The translations under genes were made by a program, and so were the position numbers. From positions 382,158-434,031 of the forward strand of contig NZ_PZJT01000003.1 in assembly GCF_003206135.1 (NCBI RefSeq): a stretch of DNA of 51,874 bases. Reading direction: 5' to 3'. The DNA comes from Salinicola salarius (GTDB taxonomy: Bacteria > Pseudomonadota > Gammaproteobacteria > Pseudomonadales > Halomonadaceae). Numbering within the stretch: position 1 is the stretch's first letter; every line of letters begins with the position of its first letter. Positions 17,573-30,611 of the stretch are shown piece by piece. A model generated the notes under the pieces. That model made no database searches. It was not told the DNA's origin and saw nothing but the letters and a program-made list of their open reading frames with translations.

Positions 17573-17688
17573 GCTGGCTGAGCGAACGAAGATGAGACAA
17601 GGCGGAAAATCGCGAGAGCGCGGAGTTTACGGGAGTAAATGAGCAGCTTGAGCGATTTTCCAACGCAGTATCATCGAGTGCAGCCAGC
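17573..17688. repeat. Copy A of a ~115-bp palindromic repeat, 5 bp after the rho stop
   Basis: An imperfect inverted repeat bounded by GCTGGCTG (17573-17580) and CAGCCAGC (17681-17688). Inner arms pair (GGAAAATCGC with GCGATTTTCC), and the centre is TTTAC-GGGA-GTAAA. It shares three landmark words with the element at 22754-22867 at identical spacing: GACAAGGCG, then ATGAGCAG 43 bases later, then CAACGC 22 bases after that. As RNA it would form a long hairpin in the rho 3' untranslated region. Confidence 0.8.
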
Positions 17689-17693
17689 CGGAA

Positions 17694-18953
17694 TCAACGT
17701 CTTTTCATGGCTTCGAAGAATTCCAGGTTCGTCTTGGTATCCTTGAGACGATCGATCAGGAATTCCGTCGCGGCCACATCATCCATCGGGTTGAGCAGCT
17801 TGCGCAGGATCCACATGCGCTGCATCTCGTCCTCGGAGGCGATCAGATCCTCGCGACGGGTGCCGGAACGGCGAATGTTGAGAGCGGGATAGACGCGGCG
17901 CTCGGCCAGCTTGCGGTCCAGGTGGGCTTCCATGTTGCCGGTACCCTTGAACTCCTCGAAGATCACTTCGTCCATCTTCGAGCCAGTATCGACCAGCGCC
18001 GTGGCGAGGATGGTCAGGCTGCCGCCCTCTTCGATGTTGCGCGCGGCGCCGAAGAAACGCTTGGGCTTCTCGAGGGCATGAGCGTCGACACCACCGGTCA
18101 GCACCTTGCCGGAAGACGGCACTACGGTGTTGTAGGCGCGCGCCAGGCGAGTGATGGAGTCGAGAAGAATGACCACGTCCTTCTTGTGCTCGACCAGACG
18201 CTTGGCCTTCTCGATGACCATCTCGGCCACCTGGACGTGACGGGCCGGCGGCTCGTCGAAGGTCGATGCCACGACTTCACCGCGCACCGTCCGTGACATC
18301 TCGGTCACCTCTTCCGGGCGCTCGTCGATCAGCAGCACGATCATGTGACATTCGGGATTGTTGCGCGTGATCGAGGTGGCGATGTTCTGCAGCATCAAGG
18401 TCTTGCCGGCCTTGGGCGGCGACACGATCAGGCCACGCTGGCCCTTGCCGATCGGCGCGGTGAGATCGATGACCCGCGCGGTGATGTCCTCGGTGGAGCC
18501 GTTGCCGATCTCCATCACCATGCGCTCCTGCGGGAACAGCGGCGTCAGGTTCTCGAACAGGATCTTGTGCTTGGCGTTTTCCGGCTTGTCGAAGTTGATC
18601 TCGTTGACTTTCAACAGCGCGAAGTAGCGCTCGCCTTCCTTCGGCGGGCGGATCTTGCCGGCAATCGAGTCGCCCTTGCGCAGATTGAAACGGCGAATCT
18701 GGGACGGCGAAACGTAGATGTCGTCGGGGCCGGCCAGGTAGGAGGAGTCGGCGCTACGCAGGAAACCGAATCCGTCCTGCAGAATCTCCAGGACGCCATC
18801 GCCGTAAATGTCCTCGCCACTCTTTGCGTGTTTTTTCAGGATGGCGAAGATGATGTCCTGCTTGCGTGAACGCGCCAGATTATCGATACCCATTTCGCGG
18901 GCGATATCCAGCAGTTCAGGAACGGATTTTTGCTTGAGTTCGGTTAGATTCAT
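17694..18953 (-). CDS. rho: Transcription termination factor Rho
   Basis: A 419-residue hexameric RNA helicase that releases RNA polymerase at Rho-dependent terminators. Seen: the N-terminal [15 protein letters not shown] helical domain, the cold-shock-like RNA-binding DGFGFLRS and [16 protein letters not shown], the Walker A PPKAGKT near residue 180, Walker [17 protein letters not shown], and the Q/R-loop region [15 protein letters not shown]. Length equals the family norm. It sits downstream of a thioredoxin-like gene, as trxA-rho in E. coli, with a 424-base leader between them. Confidence 0.98.
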   Translation of the reverse strand: MNLTELKQKSVPELLDIAREMGIDNLARSRKQDIIFAILKKHAKSGEDIYGDGVLEILQDGFGFLRSADSSYLAGPDDIYVSPSQIRRFNLRKGDSIAGKIRPPKEGERYFALLKVNEINFDKPENAKHKILFENLTPLFPQERMVMEIGNGSTEDITARVIDLTAPIGKGQRGLIVSPPKAGKTLMLQNIATSITRNNPECHMIVLLIDERPEEVTEMSRTVRGEVVASTFDEPPARHVQVAEMVIEKAKRLVEHKKDVVILLDSITRLARAYNTVVPSSGKVLTGGVDAHALEKPKRFFGAARNIEEGGSLTILATALVDTGSKMDEVIFEEFKGTGNMEAHLDRKLAERRVYPALNIRRSGTRREDLIASEDEMQRMWILRKLLNPMDDVAATEFLIDRLKDTKTNLEFFEAMKRR

Positions 18954-19377
18954 GAGTTCTGTCAGAGAAGGCTCGTGTCGCAGGCAATGACTTTTGCCGA
19001 GATAGAAAAGAAGGACAAGAGGCGGTCAGTTCAAACGCCGCGCGGCGCGTTCAGTCGTCCCAGGATGTCAGGCATTCGCATGATCTGTTGGCCCAGCGTC
19101 GACGCATGTCGGGATGCCGACTGGCCGTGTGACGAAGGTGCCGGGAGAGCGGTTCGATTCGCCTGCCATCTCGCGGAAAGCGTCATCCGAGAGAGTGGTC
19201 ACTGTCCAAAGATCGGCATTGGCCGAAAATCGGTACTGGGATTGACTGACGACTTGGGGGACCGCGACGCGGTCGAGAAGCATTCGGAACAGGCGAACGT
19301 CCAGATGGTAGACAAGCTATCTTCCGAAAGCAAGTATCGATATGGCGATCACCGGCCGCATTATCAAGTGCCCTCGC
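18954..19377 (-). promoter_or_regulatory. rho leader region without a gene
   Basis: This 424-base stretch between the thioredoxin-like gene and rho holds no convincing coding region. On the - strand it has a G-poor pyrimidine tract (19021-18999, one G in 23 bases) about 45 bases before the rho ATG and a small palindrome at 19259-19273. Rho is autoregulated through its leader in E. coli, so the tract is a plausible Rho-binding site. No strong promoter was found. Confidence 0.4.
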
Positions 19378-19710
19378 CTAATGGCGCGCACACTCTTCAC
19401 CGATCTGCAGCAGTTGCTGTTCCGACAACGCGCCGACACGCGTCAGCCTGGGTTCGCCGTCGACGAACAGGATCAGTGTCGGCGTTCCCTTGACACCGTA
19501 GCGCTCGGCCAGCGCCGGCTCTCGGTCGACATCCACGACCGCCACCGGCAGCGCACGAATCGACTCCTGCGAAGCCGAAGCGAGCCGGGACAGCAGGGTT
19601 TCACATGGCTGGCACCAATCGGCAACGAAGATCGCCAACCAGGGTGATTCCGCTTCTTCGCGCTGACGCTCGAAACTCTCGCTGTCCAGATGGCGCCGCT
19701 GTGGCTGCAT
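19378..19710 (-). CDS. Thioredoxin-family protein with WCQPC active site
   Basis: A 110-residue thioredoxin-fold protein. Seen: active site W32-C33-Q34-P35-C36, the VAVVDVDREPALAERYGVKGTPTLILF strand-helix segment (shown in part) with cis-proline P77, and a C-terminal helix. The motif is WCQPC rather than the WCGPC of standard thioredoxin. It occupies the trxA position upstream of rho and is divergent from ppx, an arrangement that parallels E. coli. The start at 19710 is chosen because the longer open frame adds a non-homologous N-terminus; the ribosome site is weak. It may be a dedicated thioredoxin rather than the housekeeping one. Confidence 0.85.
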   Translation of the reverse strand: MQPQRRHLDSESFERQREEAESPWLAIFVADWCQPCETLLSRLASASQESIRALPVAVVDVDREPALAERYGVKGTPTLILFVDGEPRLTRVGALSEQQLLQIGEECARH

Positions 19711-19898
19711 GGGTTCGATTCTCGATGGGTAGTGCCAGTGCCGCCAGCATGCCTGTCGCCTCGGCGATTGACAAGGCCGCGCCCCCACCGCAATCTTGAG
19801 GCACCCGACGCGCTGGACTCCCACCTACCCGAACATGATTCGATGTCGGGATGCTCAGCGCTCGCCCGTCTACTGCCAGCTTTCGAGGACGCCACGCC

Positions 19899-21407
19899 AT
19901 GAGCGGGAATTCGACCGCCGAAGACGCGACGCGCCGTCTGGCCGCCATCGATCTCGGTTCCAACAGCTTCCATCTGTTGGTCGCCAATTATCAGCACGGC
20001 CAACTCCAGGTCGTCGCCAAGATGGGCGAGAAAGTACAGCTTGCCGCTGGCCTCGATGCTGACGAAAATTTTACCGAAGCCGCCATGGATCGAGCGCTCG
20101 GCTGCCTCGAGCGCTTCGCCCCTTTTCTCGAAGGCGTCTCGCCCGCCGACCTGCGTATCGTCGGCACCAATGCCCTTCGCGCAGCCCATAACGCCCAGGC
20201 GTTGATCGAGCGTGCCGAAGCGCTGATCGGCCACTCCATCGAGATCATCGGCGGCCGCGAAGAGGCGCGCCTGATCTATCTCGGCGCCGCTCATGCGCTG
20301 GCCGAAGTACACGGCAGGCGCCTGATCGTCGATATCGGCGGCGGTTCCACCGAGTTCATCATCGGTGAGGACTTCGAACCGCAGGCGCTGGAGAGCCTCC
20401 ATATGGGCTGCGTGGCCTATACCGGCGCTTTTTTCACCGACGGCGAGCTCAGCGAAAAGCGATTCCGGCGTGCCGAGATGGCCGCGCTTTCCGAACTGGC
20501 CAACATTCAGCGGCATTACCGCCAGTTGGGATGGCAGGACCCGATCGGCTCCAGTGGCACGATCAAGGCCGCGGCAGCGGTCATCGCTGCCCGAGGCGAT
20601 GGCGACGCCACGCTGATCGAACGTGAAGCCTTGATGAAACTGCGCAAGAAGCTGATCGGCTTCGGCCATCTGGACAAGGTCGCGATGGAAGGCCTCAAGG
20701 AGGATCGGGCGCGGGTCTTCCCGGCCGGCGTTGCCATCCTCTGTGCGGTCTTCGAAGCCTTCGACCTGGAACGCATGCGCTATTCCGACGGCGCGCTGCG
20801 CGAAGGCGTGCTGTTCGACCTGATCGGACGCAACACTCCCGAGGATTCCCGCCGCCACAGCGTCGACCTGCTGATGCGGCGCTACAGCGTCGAGACGGCC
20901 CATGCCGAGAATGTGGCAGAGACCGCCATGGCCGCATTCGATCAGGTCCGGGACGCCTGGGCGCTCGGCGAAGAGCAGAGACTGTTCCTTTACTGGGCAG
21001 CCCAAGTGCATGAAATCGGTCTGGCGATCTCCCACAGCCAGTTTCATCGCCACGGCGCCTATCTCATCGAACACTCCGACCTGACCGGCTTCTCCCGCCC
21101 CGAACAGCAGGCACTGGCGTTTCTGGTACGCGCCCACCGGCGCAAATTCGCCCAGAAGGAGCTGGAGGCGCTGCCCAGTGCCGTGCAGGCGACCTACCAA
21201 CGACTGGCCCGTCTGCTCCGGCTCGCCGTGATGCTCAACCACGCCCGACCGGAACAGGCGATCACCGACTTCCGTCTCGCCAACGACGGCGACACCCTGC
21301 ATCTCACGCTGCCGGAAACCCGGCATCAGGCGCTGCTGCTCAACGATCTGGAACAGGAAGCGGCCTACCAGAAGGCTGCGGGGCTGACGTTGAACTACGA
21401 CCGTTGA
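19899..21407 (+). CDS. ppx: Exopolyphosphatase Ppx
   Basis: A 502-residue Ppx/GppA phosphatase that removes terminal phosphate from polyphosphate. Seen: the ASKHA-fold phosphate loops AAIDLGSNSFHLLV (near residue 15) and IVDIGGGSTEFIIG (near 145), the catalytic-region glutamate in GGREEARLIYLG, GSSGTIKA and the C-terminal HD-like VHEIGLAISHSQFHRHGAYLI. The start at 19899 has GAGGA nine bases upstream. With ppk at 6976 the window encodes synthesis and breakdown of polyphosphate. Its stop codon lies within a four-copy 14-bp tandem repeat. Confidence 0.96.
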   Translation: MSGNSTAEDATRRLAAIDLGSNSFHLLVANYQHGQLQVVAKMGEKVQLAAGLDADENFTEAAMDRALGCLERFAPFLEGVSPADLRIVGTNALRAAHNAQALIERAEALIGHSIEIIGGREEARLIYLGAAHALAEVHGRRLIVDIGGGSTEFIIGEDFEPQALESLHMGCVAYTGAFFTDGELSEKRFRRAEMAALSELANIQRHYRQLGWQDPIGSSGTIKAAAAVIAARGDGDATLIEREALMKLRKKLIGFGHLDKVAMEGLKEDRARVFPAGVAILCAVFEAFDLERMRYSDGALREGVLFDLIGRNTPEDSRRHSVDLLMRRYSVETAHAENVAETAMAAFDQVRDAWALGEEQRLFLYWAAQVHEIGLAISHSQFHRHGAYLIEHSDLTGFSRPEQQALAFLVRAHRRKFAQKELEALPSAVQATYQRLARLLRLAVMLNHARPEQAITDFRLANDGDTLHLTLPETRHQALLLNDLEQEAAYQKAAGLTLNYDR

Positions 21408-21444
21408 GCTACGACCGTTGAACTACGACCGTTGAACTACGACG
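21389..21444. repeat. 14-bp tandem repeat, four copies, spanning ppx and tilS stop codons
   Basis: GTTGAACTACGACC is repeated at 21389, 21403 (one change), 21417 and 21431 (last base changed). The unit carries TGA on the + strand, used as the ppx stop at 21405-21407, and CTA, which is TAG on the - strand and is the tilS stop at 21437-21439. Convergent coding ends are therefore both formed by repeat units. Confidence 0.92.
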
Positions 21445-22702
21445 CCTGAGACCAGCCTTCCGCCGACAACACGCCGAGCACGGCTACCAGCTCGTCGCCG
21501 TGCCACACCAGCGGCAGCCGGTCTCGCTGCCAAGGCGGGATGCCCGATTCCTGCAGCAGACGCTTGAGATCGCGACTGCCACGCCCCGCCAGCCGCAGGC
21601 TTTCGCCCCCCTGACGCAGGCCGACCCGCAGCGATGGCGTGCCAGTCCCGTGCAGTCGATGGAGGCTCACGCAGTGCACGCCCCAGGGAGTGACGAGCGG
21701 CGACTGCCCGTTCCACGCCGCCTGCCACGTGGGATCCACTGGCGACAGCGGCGCCATCAGATAGAGATGATGCCGCCAGACCCGCGCCTCGCCGCCCGGC
21801 CAATGAATGACCGGCAGGCGATCCACGCCCGCCATCGTCAGTTGCCGTTCGAGCTCGATCAGGCGCGCAGCCGGCGGCGCGGGGATGCCCAGACGTTCGA
21901 GCGCATGACGGATCAGCAGGCGACGGCGAGAAGGGCGTAGCGCGGCCAGTGTCGCCAGCCGCAATCGACCGGGATCGCCCCCGGCTTGGTCCAGATCGAT
22001 CGCCGCCAGCTCAGCCAGCAGTTCGTCGGCTTCCTGCAGCCACTCGGCACTCTGCCCGAATGCCCCGGCCACATCCGGCCAACGCTCTCGCAAGGGCGGC
22101 ACCACGCGATGGCGCAGGTAGTTTCGATCGAACGCCAGGTCAGTATTGGTCGGGTCTTCGGACCACTCGAGCCCACGCTGCTGCGCTTCTGCCAGCAAGA
22201 CCGACCGGGCGAGGCTCAACCAGGGCCGCTCGATCTGAAAGCCTCGCCACTCGCGCCGGGAAGGCATGCCGGCCAGCCCCCGCACGCCGCTACCGCGCAG
22301 TGCGGCCAGCAGAAAGGTCTCGACCTGATCGTCCGCATGTTGTGCCAGCCACAGGCGGTCACCCGGCGAAAGATGCGCCGCAAAAGCCTGGTAGCGGGCC
22401 TCCCGAGCGGCCGCCTCGATCCCCTGCCCCGCGGCGTCGACCCGGACCGAAGCCACCGTCAACAGCACGGCCAGCGAATCGCACAGCTCGCGGCAAGTCG
22501 TCTCGAAGCCGCCCGCCGCCGCCTGCAGACCATGATTGACGTGAATCGCGCGCAACTCGACCCCGGCCTTGCGCGCCAGCGGCGCCGCCACACTCAATAG
22601 CAAGGAAGAGTCGAGACCGCCGGAAAGCGCCACCCAGACGACACGCCCCGGCACATGGCGTGCCAGGGCGTTATCAATGAGAGCTTCTAGAGAATGCTGC
22701 AA
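21437..22702 (-). CDS. tilS: tRNA(Ile)-lysidine synthetase TilS
   Basis: A 421-residue PP-loop ATPase that converts cytidine-34 to lysidine in the AUA-reading isoleucine tRNA, an essential step. Seen: the PP-loop VALSGGLDSSLLL near the N-terminus, HVNHGLQ, LAQHADDQVETFLLAALRGSG and the later EDPTNTD-RNYLRH segment. The start is TTG at 22702, with AGGAG seven bases upstream; there is no in-frame ATG nearer than 22813, and that one would place the palindromic repeat inside the gene. The TTG start is thus an inference from spacing and length. Confidence 0.93.
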   Translation of the reverse strand: MQHSLEALIDNALARHVPGRVVWVALSGGLDSSLLLSVAAPLARKAGVELRAIHVNHGLQAAAGGFETTCRELCDSLAVLLTVASVRVDAAGQGIEAAAREARYQAFAAHLSPGDRLWLAQHADDQVETFLLAALRGSGVRGLAGMPSRREWRGFQIERPWLSLARSVLLAEAQQRGLEWSEDPTNTDLAFDRNYLRHRVVPPLRERWPDVAGAFGQSAEWLQEADELLAELAAIDLDQAGGDPGRLRLATLAALRPSRRRLLIRHALERLGIPAPPAARLIELERQLTMAGVDRLPVIHWPGGEARVWRHHLYLMAPLSPVDPTWQAAWNGQSPLVTPWGVHCVSLHRLHGTGTPSLRVGLRQGGESLRLAGRGSRDLKRLLQESGIPPWQRDRLPLVWHGDELVAVLGVLSAEGWSQAS

Positions 22703-22753
22703 CGCAAGGCTCCTGAACGCTCGACCTTTCGACAAAATCCCATACCGCCGCGT

Positions 22754-22867
22754 GACCGTGCGAGCGATACTCAGACAAGGCGAGCGCGATCGAGGGCGCG
22801 CAGTGTAGTTCACTACATGAGCAGACCGAGTGAGCGCTCAACGCCGTATGAGTGAGCGCAGCCGGTC
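22754..22867. repeat. Copy B of the ~115-bp palindromic repeat, 4 bp after the accA stop
   Basis: An imperfect inverted repeat from GACCG (22754) to CGGTC (22867) with a central TGTAGT-TC-ACTACA hairpin. It has the same three landmark words in the same order and spacing as copy A at 17573-17688, and nearly the same length (114 against 116 bp). It lies between accA and tilS, read on the - strand, with no separate intrinsic terminator. Confidence 0.78.
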
Positions 22868-22871
22868 ATCT

Positions 22872-23825
22872 TCACGAAGGGGCGCCGTAGCTCATCAGAC
22901 GTTGATACCTTCGCTCCAAAAGACTTTCGGTATCCATCGCCCGCAGCCGATCGAGGCTATCCGTCAACGCTTCCTTGACCTGATTGGCGGTCTTGCGCGG
23001 ATTGCGATGCGCGCCGCCCAGCGGCTCTTCGATCAGTGAATCGACAAAGCCGAGCTCTTTCAGGCGCGAGGCGGTAATGCCCATGGCCTGAGCGGCTTCG
23101 GAGGCCTTCTCGGCGCTCTTCCAGAGAATCGAGGCACACCCTTCCGGCGAAATCACCGAATAGGTGGAGTATTGCAGCATCTGCAGTTCGTCGCAGACGC
23201 CGATGGCCAAGGCGCCGCCTGAACCGCCTTCGCCGATGACCGTGGCGACGATAGGCGTCTTCAGGCGCGACATGACGGCAAGGTTGTAGGCGATCGCTTC
23301 CGACTGGCCACGCTCCTCGGCATCGATGCCGGGATAGGCGCCAGGGGTGTCGATGAACGTCAGTACCGGCATCTTGAAGCGCTCGGCCATCTCCATCAGA
23401 CGACACGCCTTGCGATACCCTTCGGGGCGCGGCATGCCGAAGTTGCGGCGTACCTTCTCCTTGACGTCGCGCCCTTTCTGATGGCCGATGACCATTACCG
23501 GCTTGTCGTCGAGACGTGCCACGCCACCCACCAGAGCGGCATCGTCGGCGAAATTGCGATCGCCGTGCATCTCGTCGAAATCGGTGAAGATGCTGTCCAG
23601 GTAGTCGAGCGTGTAGGGACGCTGCGGATGGCGCGACAGCTGCGTCACCTGCCAGGCGGTCAGGTCACGAAAGATCTGCTCGGTGAGTTTACGGCTTTTC
23701 TCTTCGAGCTTACCGATCTCGTCACTCAGGCTGATGCGGCTATCGTTGCCGACCAGTCGCAGCTCTTCGATCTTGGCCTGGAGTTCGGCAATCGGTTGTT
23801 CAAAGTCTAGATAATTGGGATTCAT
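22872..23825 (-). CDS. accA: Acetyl-CoA carboxylase carboxyltransferase subunit alpha
   Basis: A 317-residue subunit that, with AccD, transfers the carboxyl group from biotin to acetyl-CoA to make malonyl-CoA. Seen: [22 protein letters not shown] start (shown in part), the [19 protein letters not shown] and [19 protein letters not shown] segments and [15 protein letters not shown], all characteristic of AccA. The start at 23825 gives the standard length; the frame extends slightly upstream. It has its own candidate promoter at 23910-23937 and is followed by the palindromic repeat. Confidence 0.98.
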   Translation of the reverse strand: MNPNYLDFEQPIAELQAKIEELRLVGNDSRISLSDEIGKLEEKSRKLTEQIFRDLTAWQVTQLSRHPQRPYTLDYLDSIFTDFDEMHGDRNFADDAALVGGVARLDDKPVMVIGHQKGRDVKEKVRRNFGMPRPEGYRKACRLMEMAERFKMPVLTFIDTPGAYPGIDAEERGQSEAIAYNLAVMSRLKTPIVATVIGEGGSGGALAIGVCDELQMLQYSTYSVISPEGCASILWKSAEKASEAAQAMGITASRLKELGFVDSLIEEPLGGAHRNPRKTANQVKEALTDSLDRLRAMDTESLLERRYQRLMSYGAPS

Positions 23826-23909
23826 AGAGCTTCTACTGTGTGATCCTGGCAAGCTTCGGTGTCTGAATACGAGCGAAACACGGGCGACTGGCGTGCCGCG
23901 AAACGGATT

Positions 23910-23937
23910 ATTATCGCACCTCCACGAGTGTTAGCAA
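23910..23937 (-). promoter_or_regulatory. Candidate sigma70 promoter for accA
   Basis: On the - strand TTGCTA (23937-23932) is followed after 16 bases by GATAAT (23915-23910, 5 of 6 matches). It lies in the dnaE-accA gap and would give a leader of about 80 nt. Confidence 0.55.
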
Positions 23938-23959
23938 GGAGGCGCCCTGCTTCGGCGGG

Positions 23960-27469
<3,510 letters not shown>

Positions 27470-27577
27470 GACGAACTCGAGTCAGGCGGCGAATGAATTC
27501 CGGCTTGAGCAGAGCATCAGCATGCCCAAAGCCGCGACGGCTCACAATGGTCGATCGATCCGATTCTTGACTTGCCT

Positions 27578-28201
27578 TCAGATCAGAACCAGTTGCTCGC
27601 GCACGGGAGCGAAGGAGCGGCGATGTTCCTCGAGCGGCCCCCATCGAACCAGCGCCTCGAGATGCTCGGGCGTCGAATAGCCCTTGTGGCGGGCGAAACC
27701 GTACTGCGGATAACGCGCGTCGAGCGCGACCATTTGTGCGTCGCGGGCCACCTTGGCCAGAATCGATGCCGCGCTGATCGCAGGGTGACGAAGGTCGCCC
27801 TTGACCACGGCCTGCCCCGGGCACGCATGTCCCGGCAGCCGGTTGCCATCCACCAGCAGGTATTCGGCCGGTGTCGGCAGCGCATCGATGGCACGACGCA
27901 TCGCCAGATGCGTGGCGTGGTAGATATTGAGCGAATCGATCTCCTGCGGCGTGGCTTCACCAATGGCGAAGGCCAGCGCACATTCCCGGATCTGCCGATC
28001 GAAGGCTTCGCGCCGTGCCGCGCTCAGGCATTTGGAATCGGTCAGCCCGTCGATCGGGCAATCAGGATCCAGGATCACGGCGGCAGCGACCACCGAGCCG
28101 ATCAGCGGCCCTCGCCCGACCTCGTCGACACCGGCAATCAGATGCCCGTCGTACTCGATGACGATGTCCGGCCAGGCGGAAATCGGAGACTTCGATGACA
28201 T
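27578..28201 (-). CDS. rnhB: Ribonuclease HII
   Basis: A 207-residue nuclease that removes ribonucleotides from RNA-DNA hybrids. Seen: the [13 protein letters not shown] motif with the first catalytic residues (Asp-Glu) near residue 25, [13 protein letters not shown] near residue 53, VDGNRLPG with a further acidic residue, and the [14 protein letters not shown] helix. It lies 11 bases after lpxB, on the same strand, in the conserved lpxB-rnhB-dnaE arrangement. Confidence 0.97.
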   Translation of the reverse strand: MSSKSPISAWPDIVIEYDGHLIAGVDEVGRGPLIGSVVAAAVILDPDCPIDGLTDSKCLSAARREAFDRQIRECALAFAIGEATPQEIDSLNIYHATHLAMRRAIDALPTPAEYLLVDGNRLPGHACPGQAVVKGDLRHPAISAASILAKVARDAQMVALDARYPQYGFARHKGYSTPEHLEALVRWGPLEEHRRSFAPVREQLVLI

Positions 28202-28212
28202 GACTTCTCTCG

Positions 28213-29379
28213 TCAGACCTTTCCAGTTTCGGGATCCAGTGCCTCATGCTCGACCAGCGAGGTGACGGCCGTGGCGGCTCGCTCGCTGGCACCGCGCTGG
28301 AGTTCGGCGTGGAGTGCCGCGAAGCGCTGTTCGAGCGTCGAGCGCGCCTGTTCATTCTCGAACCACGGCAACAGCGTCTCGACCAGCGCGTCGGCGGTCA
28401 CGGCATCCTGGATCAGCTCCGGCACCAGCGTTTCCTGCGCGATCAGATTCGGCAACGAGATCCAGCGTGTCTTGACCATCCGCCTGGCCAGCCAGTAGGT
28501 CGCCGGTGCCATGCGATAGGCAACCACCATGGGACGATGACACAACATGGTTTCCAATGCTGCCGTACCGGAGGTCAGCAACACGGCATCGGACGCGGTC
28601 ATCACCTCACGTGAACGCCCTTCGACGACGACGGTATGAGCTGCCAGCTCCGGAAACCGTTCGAGCAGAGCCTCGAGCTCCTGCCGACGCTCCGGCGAGG
28701 CCGCGGGGATCGCTACCTGCAGCGCGCCAAGGCGTTCACGTAACGCGGACGCCGTCCGCAGGAAGATCTCTCCCTGAAAGCGAATCTCATTGCCGCGAGA
28801 ACCCGGCAGTACGGCCAGGGTCGGCACATCGAGCGCCAGCCCGAGCGCCTGCCGCGCCGATGCCCGGTCGTTGACCAGGGGCAGTTCGTCGGCCAGCGGA
28901 TGACCGACATAAGCGACCGGCACATGGTGATCGGCGTAGAAATCCGCCTCGAATGGCAGAAAGGTCAACATGCCATCGACCGCCTTGGCGATCTTCTTGA
29001 CCCGCCCTTGGCGCCAGGCCCAGACCGACGGACTGACGTAGTGTGCCGTACGGATGCCCTGGTCGTGCAGCTGACGCTCGAGTCCGATATTGAAGTCCGG
29101 GGCGTCGATGCCCACCATGATATCCGGCCGCCACGCCAGGGCATCGCGCTTGAGGTGACGACGCACCTTGATCAGGCCCGGCAGATGCTTCAACACCTCG
29201 ACCAGGCCCATGACCGACAAGGTTTCCAGTGGATAGAGCGACTCGAGCCCCTGCGCCTGCATCCGCGGACCGCCAATGCCTCTGAAAGCGATCTGCGGAT
29301 GGCGGCGCTTGAGCGCCTGCATCAGGCCGGCGCCGAGAATATCCCCCGAGAGTTCGCCCGCGACGAGATAGACGCGCAT
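28213..29379 (-). CDS. lpxB: Lipid-A-disaccharide synthase
   Basis: A 388-residue glycosyltransferase of family GT19 that joins UDP-2,3-diacylglucosamine and lipid X to form the lipid A disaccharide. Seen: [18 protein letters not shown] near the N-terminus, [38 protein letters not shown] and LPGSRGNEI with the sugar-nucleotide region. It is nine bases after lpxA. Confidence 0.97.
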   Translation of the reverse strand: MRVYLVAGELSGDILGAGLMQALKRRHPQIAFRGIGGPRMQAQGLESLYPLETLSVMGLVEVLKHLPGLIKVRRHLKRDALAWRPDIMVGIDAPDFNIGLERQLHDQGIRTAHYVSPSVWAWRQGRVKKIAKAVDGMLTFLPFEADFYADHHVPVAYVGHPLADELPLVNDRASARQALGLALDVPTLAVLPGSRGNEIRFQGEIFLRTASALRERLGALQVAIPAASPERRQELEALLERFPELAAHTVVVEGRSREVMTASDAVLLTSGTAALETMLCHRPMVVAYRMAPATYWLARRMVKTRWISLPNLIAQETLVPELIQDAVTADALVETLLPWFENEQARSTLEQRFAALHAELQRGASERAATAVTSLVEHEALDPETGKV

Positions 29380-29388
29380 GCGCCCGCC

Positions 29389-30156
29389 CTAACGGGTGAT
29401 GCCACGTTGAGAGGCTTTCAGCGAATCGACGAAGCGGCGCGTCTCGTCGAGCGAGAAGCGGCTTTCGATTTCGCCGATGGCCTGCTCGAGCGTCAGACCC
29501 TTGCGGTAGACCAGACGATAGCATTCGCCCAGCGCCCGCACCGCTTCCGCCGAGAAACCGCGACGCTTCAAGCCAATGGAGTTCAGGCCATGCGCCGCGG
29601 CAGGGTTACCGTTGACCATGACGAACGCGGGAATATCCTTGGTGATGATCGATCCACCGCCCGCCATGGCATGCTCGCCCATGTTGGCAAACTGGTGAAT
29701 GGCCGAGAGCCCGCCCATGATGGCGAAGTCACCCAGCGTCACATGACCGGCCAGCGTGGCCTGGTTGGCGAGAATGCAATCGTTGCCGATCAGGCAATCA
29801 TGGCCCACGTGAGAGTACGCCATGAACAGGTTACGGTTGCCGATGGTGGTCACGCCGCGATCCTGGATGGTGCCGCGGTGAATCGTCACGCTCTCGCGAA
29901 CGACGTTATCGTCGCCCATCTCGAGCCGTGTCGCCTCACCGGCGTACTTCTTGTCCTGGCACTCTTCTCCGACCGACGCGAACTGGAAGATCCGGTTACG
30001 CTTGCCGATTCGAGTCGGCCCCTTGATCACCACGTGCGGTCCGATCACGCAGCCGGCGTCGATTTCGACGTCGGGTCCGATCACGCTGAAGGGACCGACT
30101 TCGACGTCATCGGCCAGTCGGGCGGAGGGATCGACGATGGCGGAGGGATGAATCAA
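29389..30156 (-). CDS. lpxA: UDP-N-acetylglucosamine acyltransferase LpxA
   Basis: A 255-residue left-handed beta-helix enzyme that adds the first hydroxyacyl chain in lipid A synthesis. Seen: repeating hexapeptides from residue 1 ([18 protein letters not shown]), the catalytic histidine region [11 protein letters not shown] near residue 125, and the C-terminal helical domain. Its start overlaps the fabZ stop by ATGA, so translation is coupled to FabZ, which competes for the same hydroxyacyl-ACP pool. Confidence 0.98.
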   Translation of the reverse strand: MIHPSAIVDPSARLADDVEVGPFSVIGPDVEIDAGCVIGPHVVIKGPTRIGKRNRIFQFASVGEECQDKKYAGEATRLEMGDDNVVRESVTIHRGTIQDRGVTTIGNRNLFMAYSHVGHDCLIGNDCILANQATLAGHVTLGDFAIMGGLSAIHQFANMGEHAMAGGGSIITKDIPAFVMVNGNPAAAHGLNSIGLKRRGFSAEAVRALGECYRLVYRKGLTLEQAIGEIESRFSLDETRRFVDSLKASQRGITR

Positions 30157-30596
30157 GCGACTTTCCTCTCGGCACAGATGATTTCGGCTTCGCAGGCCAA
30201 CTCGCCATCGACCGTGGCTCGGCAGGCAAACTTCCAGATGCCTCGCTTGCCCTTGATGACATTGGCCTCGAGACGCAGTTGGTCTCCCGGCATGACCGGA
30301 CGCTTGAAGCGTACGTTATCGCTGCCGACGAGATAATAGACGTAGCCGTCGGCTGGCAGCTTGTTGACCGTCTTGAAGCCAAGGATGCCGCAAGCCTGCG
30401 CCATCGCTTCGATGATCAACACTCCGGGCATGATCGGATGATGAGGGAAATGGCCGTTGAAGAAAGGTTCGTTGATGCTGACGTTCTTGTACGCCACGAT
30501 CGATTCGCCCAGCGTGATCTCCATCACGCGATCTACCAGTAAAAACGGATAACGATGCGGTAGATATTCGCGAATCTGGTTGATGTCCATGATCAT
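30153..30596 (-). CDS. fabZ: 3-hydroxyacyl-[acyl-carrier-protein] dehydratase FabZ
   Basis: A 147-residue hot-dog-fold dehydratase of fatty-acid synthesis. Seen: [13 protein letters not shown], the catalytic histidine in [20 protein letters not shown] with the following glutamate, and [10 protein letters not shown]. The start at 30596 (MIMDINQ) is favoured because AGAGG lies eight bases upstream; the ATG at 30590 is a close alternative. The remaining upstream frame is not homologous. It lies between lpxD and lpxA as in most Gram-negative lipid A clusters. Confidence 0.97.
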   Translation of the reverse strand: MIMDINQIREYLPHRYPFLLVDRVMEITLGESIVAYKNVSINEPFFNGHFPHHPIMPGVLIIEAMAQACGILGFKTVNKLPADGYVYYLVGSDNVRFKRPVMPGDQLRLEANVIKGKRGIWKFACRATVDGELACEAEIICAERKVA

Positions 30597-30611
30597 CAAT
30601 ACAACCTCTGA

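Noticed and set aside
15925..17595. 556-codon open frame on the + strand opposite ubiD
   Set aside because: It lies opposite a full-length UbiD with conserved motifs and has no domain or ribosome-site support.
19068..19283. 71-codon - strand frame in the rho leader
   Set aside because: It has no recognisable family or ribosome site, and the region is better explained as leader sequence.
19473..21326. 617-codon open frame on the - strand opposite ppx
   Set aside because: It is a composition shadow of Ppx; the coding strand shows the ASKHA motifs.
21389..21444. CRISPR-like array
   Set aside because: The units are only 14 bp, contiguous without spacers and span coding ends, so this is a simple tandem repeat.
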